A DNA stretch of 64,000 nt from Arthrobacter pascens (GTDB lineage Bacteria; Actinomycetota; Actinomycetes; Actinomycetales; Micrococcaceae): the NCBI RefSeq assembly GCF_030816475.1, contig NZ_JAUSXF010000001.1, forward strand, positions 1,984,001 to 2,048,000, given 5' to 3'. Positions 56,591 to 64,000 of this stretch are shown here, piece after piece. A program made the translations under genes and the position numbers. The notes beneath the pieces were generated by a model. That model was not told the origin of the DNA, made no database searches, and saw only the letters and a list, made by a program, of their open reading frames with translations. The first letter of the stretch is position 1. Every line of letters starts with the position of its first letter.

Positions 56591-57958
56591 CTACAGTGCT
56601 TCGAGTATTGCGACGACGCCCTGGCCGCCGGCGGCGCAGACTGAAATGAGGCCCCGTGCCGGGCGGCCGTCCACAGTTCCTTTTGCGTGCAGCATTTTGG
56701 CCAGCGTGGCGGCGATGCGGCCACCCGTAGCGGCAAAGGGATGCCCTGCCGCCAGGGAGGAACCGTTGACATTGAGTTTGGCGCGGTCGATGATGCCGAA
56801 TGCTCCGTCAAGGCCAAGCCTGCTCTTACCGAACTCCTCGTCCTCCCAGGCGGCGAGCGTACTCAGGACCGTCGCCGCAAAAGCTTCGTGGATTTCAAAG
56901 AAGTCAAAATCCTCAAGGGTCAGGCCGTTGCGTGCCAGGAGCCGGGGAACGGCGAACGCGGGCGCCATCAGCAGCCCGTCCTTGCCATGGACAAAGTCCA
57001 CAGCGGCTGCCTCGCCGTCGACGACGCTGGCAAGCTTGGGAAGGTCATGGGCGTCAGCCCAGGCTTCCGAGGCCAACAGGACCGTGGACGCGCCGTCTGT
57101 CAGCGGGGTGGAATTTCCCGCCGTCATGGTGGCTTCGGCACCCAGATTCTTACCGAAGACGGGCTTCAGGGTTGCGAGCTTTTCCGGCGTGGTGTCGACG
57201 CGCAGGTTTGAATCCCGGCTGAGTCCGCGGTACGGCGTGAGGAGGTCGTCAAAGAATCCGGCGTCGTACGCAGCGGCCAGATTACGGTGGCTGTTGTACG
57301 CAATTTCATCCTGCGCCGCCCGTGAGATGTTCCATTGGGCGGTGGTGAGTGCCTGGTGCTCCCCCATGGAAAGGCCGGTCCGCGGCTCGCCGGTGCCCGG
57401 AGCGTCAGGGGCCAGGTCCTTGGGGCGCAGCCTGCTGAGAACCTGCAGCCGCTGCGGGAGCGTCTTCGCACGGTTGAGGTCCAGGAGCACCTCGCGCAGG
57501 CCCTCGCTGACCGCTATCGGTGCATCGGAGGCAGAGTCGACACCGCCGGCGATGCCGGAGTCGATCTGGCCCAGTTTGATCTTGTTGGCAAGGCCCAGGA
57601 CGGTTTCCAGCCCTGTGGCGCAGGCCTGCTGCAGGTCGTAGGCCGGCGTCTCCGGGGACAGCGCCGAGCCCAGCACAGCTTCGCGTGTGAGGTTGAAATC
57701 CCTGGAGTGCTTGAGGACCGCCCCGGCGGCAACCTCCCCGATCCGCTCATCCTGGAGCCCGAACCTTGCGATGAGGCCGTCCAAGGCGGCGGTAAGCATG
57801 TCCTGGTTAGACGATTTGGTGTACGCGCCTCCGGAACGGGCGAATGGAATCCTGTTGCCGCCCACGATCACGGCGCGACGGAGCGCCGGGGCGCCTCCTC
57901 GGGCAGCCGGGTCGGTGGAATCCTGAGGTCCTGTAACGGACTGTCCATCAACGGACAT
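56591..57958 (-). CDS. Acetyl-CoA C-acyltransferase (FadA2-like thiolase)
   Basis: 455 residues. Thiolase motifs: catalytic Cys in LQQACATGLETV, FEIHEAFAATVLS, LAAGHPFAATGGRIA and SVCAAGGQGVVAI (second Cys). A 25-residue low-complexity leader precedes RRAVIVGGNRIPFARSGG. ATG 57958 is preceded by AGAGGAG. It is the promoter-proximal gene of the fatty-acid operon and is divergent from a TetR gene across the operator at 57988. Confidence 0.94.
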   Translation of the reverse strand: MSVDGQSVTGPQDSTDPAARGGAPALRRAVIVGGNRIPFARSGGAYTKSSNQDMLTAALDGLIARFGLQDERIGEVAAGAVLKHSRDFNLTREAVLGSALSPETPAYDLQQACATGLETVLGLANKIKLGQIDSGIAGGVDSASDAPIAVSEGLREVLLDLNRAKTLPQRLQVLSRLRPKDLAPDAPGTGEPRTGLSMGEHQALTTAQWNISRAAQDEIAYNSHRNLAAAYDAGFFDDLLTPYRGLSRDSNLRVDTTPEKLATLKPVFGKNLGAEATMTAGNSTPLTDGASTVLLASEAWADAHDLPKLASVVDGEAAAVDFVHGKDGLLMAPAFAVPRLLARNGLTLEDFDFFEIHEAFAATVLSTLAAWEDEEFGKSRLGLDGAFGIIDRAKLNVNGSSLAAGHPFAATGGRIAATLAKMLHAKGTVDGRPARGLISVCAAGGQGVVAILEAL

Positions 57959-57987
57959 GGGTGTCTCCTCTGATCATTGCGGTTACC

Positions 57988-58018
57988 GATACCCAGCGTA
58001 CCTGATACGCTGGGTATC
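57988..58018. promoter_or_regulatory. Perfect 13-5-13 palindromic operator with -10 boxes in both arms
   Basis: GATACCCAGCGTA, five bases, TACGCTGGGTATC. Each arm holds TACGCT, a -10 box for the gene it faces: on the plus strand at 58006-58011, seven bases before the TetR GTG at 58019; on the minus strand at 57995-58000, with the predicted start point near 57987 for the thiolase operon. Confidence 0.85.
58006..58011 (+). promoter_or_regulatory. -10 box of the leaderless TetR promoter
   Basis: TACGCT, then GGGTATC and GTG 58019; entirely inside the right arm of the operator. Confidence 0.6.
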
Positions 58019-58711
58019 GTGAACAACCCCCCACACCACGTGCCAATGCCTGCCGCGGCCGGTAGCGCCGACGGCAGGTCTGCCCGCTGGCAGTCCCACC
58101 GGGAGGAACGGCGCCGGGAACTGATCAAGTCCGCCCGGCGGGCTGTGCATGCTCTCGGCAGCGACGCATCAATGGAGGAAATCGCCGCGGCCGCCGGGAC
58201 GTCGAAATCCGTTTTCTACCGCTATTTCGGGGACAAGGCAGGCCTGCAGCAGGCCGTCGGGGAAGTGGTCCTCAGCCAGATGCAGCGCCGCATGCGCGAG
58301 GCTGTGCAAAGCGCCCAGACACCTCGTGAAGGTCTCCTGGCCATGGTCTCCGCGTACCTGCAGATGGCCGAGACCAGCCCGAACGTCTACACCTTCGTAA
58401 CGCGCTACTCGGCCGGCGAGGCGGACAGTCCGCAGCGATCGGCAGCCATTTCCGGCGCACTTGGCCACTTCTTCGATGCCATCGGAGACATGATCGCCAC
58501 TCCCATGCGGGCCCATCTGGGGGACGGCAAGGAGGCTGTAATCGGATACTGGCCGACAGCCGCCATCGGCCTCGTCAGGAACGCCGGTGAGCAGTGGCTC
58601 AGCACCCCGGCGTCGCCCGCGAAGCCGGACCAGGAAGCAATGGCCCGCCAGATCACAGCCTGGCTGTGCGTAGGAATCGCTCCGGAGCTCGACCCCTCCG
58701 GGCCGCGTTAG
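58019..58711 (+). CDS. TetR-family transcriptional regulator
   Basis: 230 residues from GTG 58019. The HTH is SMEEIAAAAGTSKSVFYRYF with a GDKAGLQQAV end; the C-terminal domain is helical with aromatic residues (NVYTFVTRYSAGEADSPQRS). An in-frame TTG at 57977 would put the operator into the coding region and is rejected. The palindrome directly at its start indicates autoregulation and control of the divergent thiolase-fabG-maoC operon, probably relieved by an acyl-CoA. Confidence 0.9.
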   Translation: MNNPPHHVPMPAAAGSADGRSARWQSHREERRRELIKSARRAVHALGSDASMEEIAAAAGTSKSVFYRYFGDKAGLQQAVGEVVLSQMQRRMREAVQSAQTPREGLLAMVSAYLQMAETSPNVYTFVTRYSAGEADSPQRSAAISGALGHFFDAIGDMIATPMRAHLGDGKEAVIGYWPTAAIGLVRNAGEQWLSTPASPAKPDQEAMARQITAWLCVGIAPELDPSGPR

Positions 58712-58720
58712 TGCGCTTCA

Positions 58721-58741
58721 CAGCAACCAGCAACCAGCAAC
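58721..58741 (+). repeat. Three tandem copies of CAGCAAC
   Basis: Exact seven-base unit repeated three times (21 bases), in the short gap between the TetR and acyl-CoA oxidase genes. Confidence 0.7.
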
Positions 58742-58789
58742 CACCAAACCCATAACTCACCCCTGTCAGAATCAGCGAAGGACATCGAC

Positions 58790-60934
58790 ATGACTGAAGT
58801 AGTGGACCGCCCCGCAGGCAAGGAAAAACAGCCCGCCGTCGTCGGGGCTTCAAACCCTGGAGCCGGGAAGCCCGCTGTGGATGTTGCCGCACTTGGCGAA
58901 CAGCTGCTGGGCAAGTGGGCCGCCGTCCGCCGGCAGGCCCGCGACCTGGCCGCGCGGCCGGAGCTCCACAAGATCGAGGGCACCACCCACACCGACCACC
59001 GGACACGGACCTTCAGCCAGCTGAAGTACCTCGTGGACAACGAAGCTGTCCACCGGGCCTTTCCTGCAGCGCTGGGAGGTTCAGATGACCACGGCGGCAA
59101 CATCGCCGGGTTCGAGGAACTTGTGACCGCAGACCCTTCCCTGCAGATCAAAGCGGGCGTCCAGTGGGGCCTGTTCGGTTCGGCTGTGATGCATCTCGGT
59201 ACGGAGGAACACCATGACAGGTGGCTGCCGGGCATCATGAACCTGGACATCCCGGGCTGTTTCGCGATGACCGAAACCGGCCACGGCTCGGACGTTGCCA
59301 GCATCGCCACCACTGCCACTTATGACGCCGCGGCCCAGGAGTTTGTCCTGCATACGCCGTTCCGCGCGGCGTGGAAGGACTATATCGGCAATGCGGCCAT
59401 CGACGGACTCGGCGCAGTGGTCTTCGCCCAGCTGGTGACCCAGGGCGTCAACCACGGAGTCCATGCTTTCTACGTGGACCTTCGCGACCCGCAGACCAGG
59501 GAATTCCTCCCGGGCATCGGCGGCGAGGACGACGGCGTCAAAGGCGGACTCAACGGGATCGACAATGGCCGCCTGCACTTCGACAATGTCCGCGTCCCAC
59601 GGTCCAACCTCCTCAACCGCTACGGCAACGTGGATCCTGACGGCACGTACACCTCCCCCATCACGAGCCCGGGCCGGCGTTTCTTCACCATGCTGGGAAC
59701 CCTAGTCCAGGGGCGGGTGTCGCTGGACGGTGCGGCGGTCGCGGCATCCAAGATCGCGCTCACGGCGGCCGTCCGGTACGCCGCCGAACGGCGCCAGTTC
59801 AACGCCTCGTCACACACGGACGAGGAGGTCCTCTTGGACTACCAGCGGCACCAGCGGCGTCTGTTGACCCGGCTGGCCACCACCTACGCTGTCGGGTTCG
59901 CGCACGAGCAGTTGCTCCAGAAGTTCGACGACGTGTTTTCCGGTGCCCACGACACGGACGAGGACCGGCAGGACCTTGAGACCCTCGCTGCTGCTCTGAA
60001 GCCGCTCAGCACCTGGCACGCGCTGGACACCTTGCAGGAGTGCCGGGAGGCGTGCGGCGGTGCAGGCTTCCTGATCGAAAACCGCTTTGCCTCACTGCGG
60101 GCGGACCTGGACGTCTACGTCACCTTCGAAGGGGACAACACCGTGCTGCTCCAGCTGGTCGCCAAGCGGCTGCTCGCCGACTACGCCAAGGAGTTCAGGA
60201 ACGTCGATTTCGGCGTGCTGGCCCGGTATGTGGTCGGCCAGGCTACAGGCGTGGCGATCCACCGCACAGGACTGAGGCAGGTGGCGCAGTTCGTGGCGGA
60301 TACGGGTTCCGTGCAGAAGGCTGCCCTGGCGCTCAGGGATGAGGACGGACAGCGGGCCCTCCTGACTGACCGTGTGCAGACCATGGTGGCGGAGGCCGGC
60401 GCGGCCCTGAAGGGCTCGGGCAGGTTGTCCCATGACAAGGGGGCGGCCCTGTTCAACCAGCACCAGAACGAGCTGATCGAAGCCGCGCAGGCACACGCCG
60501 AGCTGCTGCAGTGGGAGGCCTTCACGGAAGCGCTGCATAACGTCAGCGATCCCGGGACCAAAATCGTGCTGACATGGCTGCGGGACCTCTTCGGGCTCTC
60601 GCTGATCGAGAAGAACCTGGCCTGGTACCTGATGAACGGGCGGCTTTCCATGCAAAGGGCCCGGACGGTGGGCGGCTACATCAACCGGCTGCTTGTGAAG
60701 ATCCGTCCCCATGCCCTGGACCTCGTGGAAGCCTTCGGCTACGGCCGGGACCATGTCCGCGCAGCGATTGCCACCGGCGCTGAGAAGACCAGGCAGGACG
60801 AGGCACGCGACTACCTCCGGTCCCAGAGGGCAAGCGGCCAGGCGCCCGTGGACGAGAAAGTCCTCATTGCCCGTTCGGCCGCGGCGGCGTCTGCTGCCAA
60901 GTCGGCCGCCGCATCACGCAAGGCCCGGGGCTGA
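58790..60934 (+). CDS. Acyl-CoA oxidase-like flavoprotein (ACX family)
   Basis: 714 residues, the size and arrangement of peroxisomal-type acyl-CoA oxidases rather than bacterial FadE. CFAMTETGHGSDVASIATTA is the FAD/substrate-contact strand; LHFDNVRVPRSNLLNRYGNV, ALDTLQECREACGGAGFLIE (with the catalytic Glu of ECREACGG) and VTFEGDNTVLLQLVAKRLL follow. The C-terminal third is helical, ending in an Ala/Ser/Lys tail. It lies downstream of the TetR gene and probably acts in beta-oxidation with the thiolase and reductase. Uses oxygen if a true oxidase. Confidence 0.88.
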   Translation: MTEVVDRPAGKEKQPAVVGASNPGAGKPAVDVAALGEQLLGKWAAVRRQARDLAARPELHKIEGTTHTDHRTRTFSQLKYLVDNEAVHRAFPAALGGSDDHGGNIAGFEELVTADPSLQIKAGVQWGLFGSAVMHLGTEEHHDRWLPGIMNLDIPGCFAMTETGHGSDVASIATTATYDAAAQEFVLHTPFRAAWKDYIGNAAIDGLGAVVFAQLVTQGVNHGVHAFYVDLRDPQTREFLPGIGGEDDGVKGGLNGIDNGRLHFDNVRVPRSNLLNRYGNVDPDGTYTSPITSPGRRFFTMLGTLVQGRVSLDGAAVAASKIALTAAVRYAAERRQFNASSHTDEEVLLDYQRHQRRLLTRLATTYAVGFAHEQLLQKFDDVFSGAHDTDEDRQDLETLAAALKPLSTWHALDTLQECREACGGAGFLIENRFASLRADLDVYVTFEGDNTVLLQLVAKRLLADYAKEFRNVDFGVLARYVVGQATGVAIHRTGLRQVAQFVADTGSVQKAALALRDEDGQRALLTDRVQTMVAEAGAALKGSGRLSHDKGAALFNQHQNELIEAAQAHAELLQWEAFTEALHNVSDPGTKIVLTWLRDLFGLSLIEKNLAWYLMNGRLSMQRARTVGGYINRLLVKIRPHALDLVEAFGYGRDHVRAAIATGAEKTRQDEARDYLRSQRASGQAPVDEKVLIARSAAAASAAKSAAASRKARG

Positions 60935-60969
60935 GTGCTTCTAGCCGCTTGACGTTTGCAGGGAAAAGC

Positions 60970-61008
60970 ACGACGGCGCCGCCCCCTTTAGCGGGGCGGC
61001 GCCGTCGT
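60970..61008. terminator. Strong 16-bp hairpin, bidirectional terminator
   Basis: ACGACGGCGCCGCCCC pairs perfectly with GGGGCGGCGCCGTCGT across seven bases, between the convergent oxidase and glgA genes. No long T tract. Confidence 0.75.
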
Positions 61009-61024
61009 CCGTTGTATTTCCGGA

Positions 61025-62221
61025 CTAGGAAAGCACGGAGCGGTATACCTCGAGGGTTGTTTCGGTGATGGAATCCCAGGAGAAATGCTCCTCGGCGCGT
61101 CGGCGGCCCGCCTGTCCCATGGCCCTTGCACGCTCCGGATCGGAGACCACTTCGGTCAGGGCTGCGGCGAATTCGGTCACGAACTTCTCAGCATCAAGGG
61201 GCGTGCCCGTTCCGTCCGAGACCTGTTCCAGATCCACCAGCAGGCCCGTCTCGCCGTGCTGGACCACCTCGGGAATGCCGCCGGTGGCGCTGGCTACTAC
61301 GGCTGCACCGCAGGCCATGGCCTCAAGGTTCACGATGCCCAGCGGCTCGTAGATTGACGGGCAGGCGAAAGCCGTGGCGTGGCTCAGCACCTGGATAAGC
61401 TCGTGCCGCGGAAGCATGCGTTCGATCAGGACGACGCCGGTCCGCTGGCTCTGCAGCTCTTCGATCAGGCGGGCGGTTTCCGCGGCGAGCTCGGGAGTAT
61501 CCGCAGCCCCGAGGCACAGCACCAGCTGCACGTCCGCGGGCAGTTTGGCCGCCGCCCGGAGCAGGTACGGCACCCCCTTCTGGCGCGTGTTGCGTCCGAC
61601 GAAAACCACGCTTGGCTTCTGCGGATCGATGCCGAGCGCCCGTACGGCGTCTTCGCCTTCATCACGGTGCCACAGCGCGACGTCGATGCCGTTGTGGACC
61701 ACTCGCACCTTGGCCGGGTCAACCTCCGGGTAGCTGCGCAGGATGTCCTGGCGCATGCCCTCGGAGACGGCGATAATGGCGGCCGCGGCCTCATACGCCG
61801 TCTTTTCCACCCAGGAGGACAGGGCGTAGCCTCCGCCAAGCTGCTCGGCCTTCCACGGCCGAAGCGGTTCGAGGCTGTGAGCGCTGAGCACATGGGGGAT
61901 CCCGTGCAGGAGGGACGCCAGGTGCCCTGCCATGTTGGCGTACCAGGTGTGCGAATGGACAAGGTCTGCGCCTTCAATGTCCGGAACGATCCGCAGGTCC
62001 ACCCCCAGTGTCTGGACCGCCGCATTGGCAGCTCCCAGATCATCAGGCACGGAATAGGAAGTCACCCCGGCGCCGTGGTAGTCAGCGTCGCGGGGTGCGC
62101 CGAAGGCACGCACCTGAAGGTCGACGTGCTTGGCGAGGACCCTGCTCAGCTCAGCCACGTGGACGCCCGCGCCACCGTAGATCTCCGGCGGAAATTCTTT
62201 AGTCACAATGTCTATTCGCAC
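61025..62221 (-). CDS. glgA: Glycogen synthase / maltose-1-phosphate synthase (GlgA/GlgM, GT4 type)
   Basis: 398 residues from GTG 62221, MRIDIVTKEFPPEIYGGAGV. A GT4-type retaining glycosyltransferase: HSHTWYANMAGHLASLLHGI, EGMRQDILRSYPEVDPAKVR, VFVGRNTRQKGVPYLLRA, CPSIYEPLGIVNLEAMACGA (the E-x7-E motif). In actinobacteria such enzymes use ADP-glucose to make maltose-1-phosphate or to extend glucans. A TACCTT box 7 nt before this GTG supports it over the TTG at 62230. Divergent from glgC, which provides the ADP-glucose. Confidence 0.9.
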   Translation of the reverse strand: MRIDIVTKEFPPEIYGGAGVHVAELSRVLAKHVDLQVRAFGAPRDADYHGAGVTSYSVPDDLGAANAAVQTLGVDLRIVPDIEGADLVHSHTWYANMAGHLASLLHGIPHVLSAHSLEPLRPWKAEQLGGGYALSSWVEKTAYEAAAAIIAVSEGMRQDILRSYPEVDPAKVRVVHNGIDVALWHRDEGEDAVRALGIDPQKPSVVFVGRNTRQKGVPYLLRAAAKLPADVQLVLCLGAADTPELAAETARLIEELQSQRTGVVLIERMLPRHELIQVLSHATAFACPSIYEPLGIVNLEAMACGAAVVASATGGIPEVVQHGETGLLVDLEQVSDGTGTPLDAEKFVTEFAAALTEVVSDPERARAMGQAGRRRAEEHFSWDSITETTLEVYRSVLS

Positions 62222-62228
62222 GATACCC

Positions 62229-62234
62229 AAGGTA
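62229..62234 (-). promoter_or_regulatory. -10 box of a leaderless promoter (glgA)
   Basis: TACCTT on the minus strand, then GGGTATC and GTG 62221. Confidence 0.55.
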
Positions 62235-62321
62235 GTCGTTACGGTTGAACTGTTCTAGTGTGAAGGAGTCCGGGCGTGCCGGACTGTTGGGGAAGTTACG
62301 AAGGCGTACAGGAGCAACCAG

Positions 62322-63728
62322 ATGCCGTTGAATAAAAAAGTCCTGGCCATTGTCCTCGCTGGCGGCGAGGGAAACCGTCTGATGCCACTGACGGCTGACA
62401 GGGCTAAACCCGGTGTGCCGTTTGCCGGCAGCTACCGGCTCATCGACTTCGCGCTGTCCAACCTCGTGAATTCCCGGTATCTGCAGATCGTGGTACTGAC
62501 TCAATACAAATCCCACAGCCTTGACCGCCATATCTCCGAGACCTGGCGGATGTCCACCCAGCTGGGCAACTACGTGGCCTCTGTTCCCGCACAGCAGCGC
62601 GTGGGCAAGAGCTGGTTCCTGGGCAGCGCCAATGCCATCTACCAGTCCCTGAACCTGATCCGCGACGCGAACCCGGACATCGTGGTGGTTGTTGGTGCCG
62701 ACCACGTCTACCGCATGGACTTTGCCCAGATGGTGGAACAGCACGTGAAGAGCGGAGCGAAGGCCACTGTTGCGGCTGTGCGGCAGCCGCTGAGCATGGC
62801 CAACCAGTTCGGGGTCATCGAGGTGGACCAGGACGATCCGCAGAAGATAGCGGCTTTCGTGGAGAAGCCCTCCACAACCCCGGGCCTGGCGGCTGATCCC
62901 ACGCAGTTCCTGGCCTCCATGGGTAACTACGTCTTTGACGCCGACGCCCTGGTGGATGCCCTCCACGTCGATGCTGAGCGCCTTGACACCAAGCACGACA
63001 TGGGCGGGGACATCATCCCGTACTTCGTCAACCAGGGCGAAGCGGGAGTCTACGACTTCACCCTCAACGACATCCCGGGCTCAACGGAACGCGACCGCAC
63101 CTACTGGCGTGACGTCGGTACCATCGACTCGTTCTATGACGCGCACATGGACCTCATCTCCCCGCTCCCGGTCTTCAACCTGTACAACTCCGAGTGGCCC
63201 ATCTACACCCGACAGACCATTTCGCCGCCTGCCAAATTTGTCCGCGGGGAAAACGATGCCGTCGGCACCGCCCTGGATTCGATCGTGGCTAATGGCGTGG
63301 TCATCTCCGGCGGCATCGTCGAAGGCTCCGTCCTCTCGCACGACGTTTTCGTGGGAACCCGCAGCAGGGTCATCGACTCCGTCCTGATGGACAAGGTCAA
63401 TATCGGTGAGGGGGCTGTGGTCAACCGGGCCATCATCGACAAGAACGTCAAGGTTCCGGCGGGCGCCGCTATCGGGCTGGACGCGGACCTGGACCGGGCC
63501 CGCGGCTTCAAGGTCACGGAGTCAGGCATCACGGTACTGTCCAAAGGCCAGGAAGTCCCGGAACCTGGAGACGAGGAACGCGCTCTCTCGGCGAAGAACC
63601 TGCACCTCGTTCCCAACGCGGTCAAGGCGGCCACGGCCAACTACCCGGAGGCCCGGGAATCGGTGGAACAGGCGGCTGAGGCGCGGGCGGGTGCCTCACA
63701 CACTCCGCAGGGTGCGCTGCATTCCTGA
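62322..63728 (+). CDS. glgC: Glucose-1-phosphate adenylyltransferase
   Basis: 468 residues. Forms ADP-glucose from glucose-1-P and ATP, the committed step to glycogen. N-terminal pyrophosphorylase domain with [20 protein letters not shown] and [33 protein letters not shown], then FAASMGNY-type substrate region and a left-handed beta-helix domain from about 300 ([37 protein letters not shown]). The C-terminus is extended by about 50 residues rich in Ala/Glu. The 100-nt gap to glgA contains GAACTGTTC, a short palindrome. Confidence 0.95.
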   Translation: MPLNKKVLAIVLAGGEGNRLMPLTADRAKPGVPFAGSYRLIDFALSNLVNSRYLQIVVLTQYKSHSLDRHISETWRMSTQLGNYVASVPAQQRVGKSWFLGSANAIYQSLNLIRDANPDIVVVVGADHVYRMDFAQMVEQHVKSGAKATVAAVRQPLSMANQFGVIEVDQDDPQKIAAFVEKPSTTPGLAADPTQFLASMGNYVFDADALVDALHVDAERLDTKHDMGGDIIPYFVNQGEAGVYDFTLNDIPGSTERDRTYWRDVGTIDSFYDAHMDLISPLPVFNLYNSEWPIYTRQTISPPAKFVRGENDAVGTALDSIVANGVVISGGIVEGSVLSHDVFVGTRSRVIDSVLMDKVNIGEGAVVNRAIIDKNVKVPAGAAIGLDADLDRARGFKVTESGITVLSKGQEVPEPGDEERALSAKNLHLVPNAVKAATANYPEARESVEQAAEARAGASHTPQGALHS

Positions 63729-63821
63729 CGCAGGCCCTTAGCGGTCGAAGAAAAGGTCGAAGGGGCGGCCGAAGAAGGCGGCGGATATCGGCGGGAAGAC
63801 GGGCCAGGACCCCTGAGGCTG

Positions 63822-63827
63822 TAAAAT
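63822..63827 (+). promoter_or_regulatory. -10 box of a leaderless promoter (last gene)
   Basis: TAAAAT, seven bases (CGGGACA), then ATG 63835. Confidence 0.6.
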
Positions 63828-63834
63828 CGGGACA

Positions 63835-64000
63835 ATGAGCTCTCCCGATCTGACGCCTGAGGAAATCCAGGCCTGCCTCAAGGTTTTGAACAGCATCCAC
63901 GCCTACGACGAGGAACACCCGGACTACGTCTCGGTGCGCCGTGCAACCGGGAAAATGTTCAAAGCTGTCAAGCGGCACCGGCGGGTGACCAAGCGCGACC
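63835..64000 (+). CDS. N-terminus of a protein running off the right edge (probable SDR-family oxidoreductase)
   Basis: 55 residues are visible: MSSPDLTPEEIQACLKVLNS, then IHAYDEEHPDYVSVRRATGK and MFKAVKRHRRVTKRD. A helical leader with a basic region, no catalytic motif in the visible part. I recall similar leaders in front of actinobacterial short-chain dehydrogenase proteins, but this cannot be shown here. Leaderless-type promoter directly upstream. Confidence 0.45.
   Translation, partial: MSSPDLTPEEIQACLKVLNSIHAYDEEHPDYVSVRRATGKMFKAVKRHRRVTKRD

Noticed and set aside
57977..58018. TTG start for the TetR protein
   Set aside because: It would translate through the perfect palindrome; GTG 58019 has a -10 box 7 nt upstream.
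58721..58741. CAGCAAC triple repeat as regulatory or phase-variable element
   Set aside because: Only three copies in an intergenic gap; the unit is not in a promoter or coding frame, so it was listed as a repeat only.

Overview
The window is high-GC actinobacterial chromosome, most likely from the Arthrobacter/Pseudarthrobacter group (Micrococcaceae). The evidence is a complete Pup-proteasome locus with a naturally fused PafB-PafC regulator, mycothiol ligase, actinobacterial DUF4193 and DUF5703 proteins, an ESX-like secretion locus and many leaderless genes. The first 22 kb follow the gene order known from mycobacteria (helY-tatC-tatA-pafBC ... prcAB-pup-dop-arc-trmI ... mshC, uppP).

1-15.1 kb, almost all on the minus strand: HAD hydrolase, M50 protease, TrmI, the proteasomal ATPase ARC, Dop, Pup, PrcB, PrcA, PafA, two FKBP prolyl isomerases, PafBC, a small membrane protein, TatA, TatC and the probable start of a helicase. 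Pup is prepared by Dop, ligated by PafA and recognised by ARC, which feeds the PrcAB core. 15.2-22.4 kb is housekeeping: a PAC2 protein, mshC (broken by a frameshift), uppP, an aldo/keto reductase, two small conserved proteins, an acyl-CoA dehydrogenase-like protein and an M20 peptidase.

22.5-39.5 kb is accessory. It opens at tRNA-Leu(GAG) with the N-terminal stub of a tyrosine integrase and two frameshifted genes. It continues into a compact type VII secretion locus: a nuclease toxin and candidate immunity protein, three small secreted-type or associated helical proteins, EccD, EccC, two MinD-like proteins (one with a degenerate P-loop and a frameshift) and two unknown genes. EccB, EccE and mycosin are absent. 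A lipoprotein HNH nuclease follows.

39.6-47.9 kb is mixed: an orphan TRAP-type binding lipoprotein, a GNAT, a carbonic anhydrase, a divergent RidA/HxlR pair with a visible operator, and a tight four-gene operon of an Lgt paralogue, two small membrane proteins and a cysteine-rich radical SAM enzyme resembling the tetraether lipid synthase (Tes)/MJ0619 type. I regard that operon as the best candidate for an undescribed system, probably acting on membrane lipids or lipoproteins.

48-64 kb returns to core genes: RNase Z, DUF4193, YqeY, an M50-like protein, a glutathionyl-hydroquinone-reductase-like enzyme, a serine hydrolase, FUSC, then a fatty-acid module (MaoC hydratase, FabG4-type reductase, FadA2-type thiolase) divergent from a TetR regulator across a perfect 13-5-13 operator, an acyl-CoA-oxidase-like enzyme, and divergent glgA/glgC. 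The window ends inside a probable SDR-type protein.

Two themes cut across the window. About fifteen genes show a TAnnnT-like -10 box ending 6-7 nt before the start codon, which indicates leaderless transcription. Four loci carry small indels that split otherwise good genes; these are either assembly errors or real decay.
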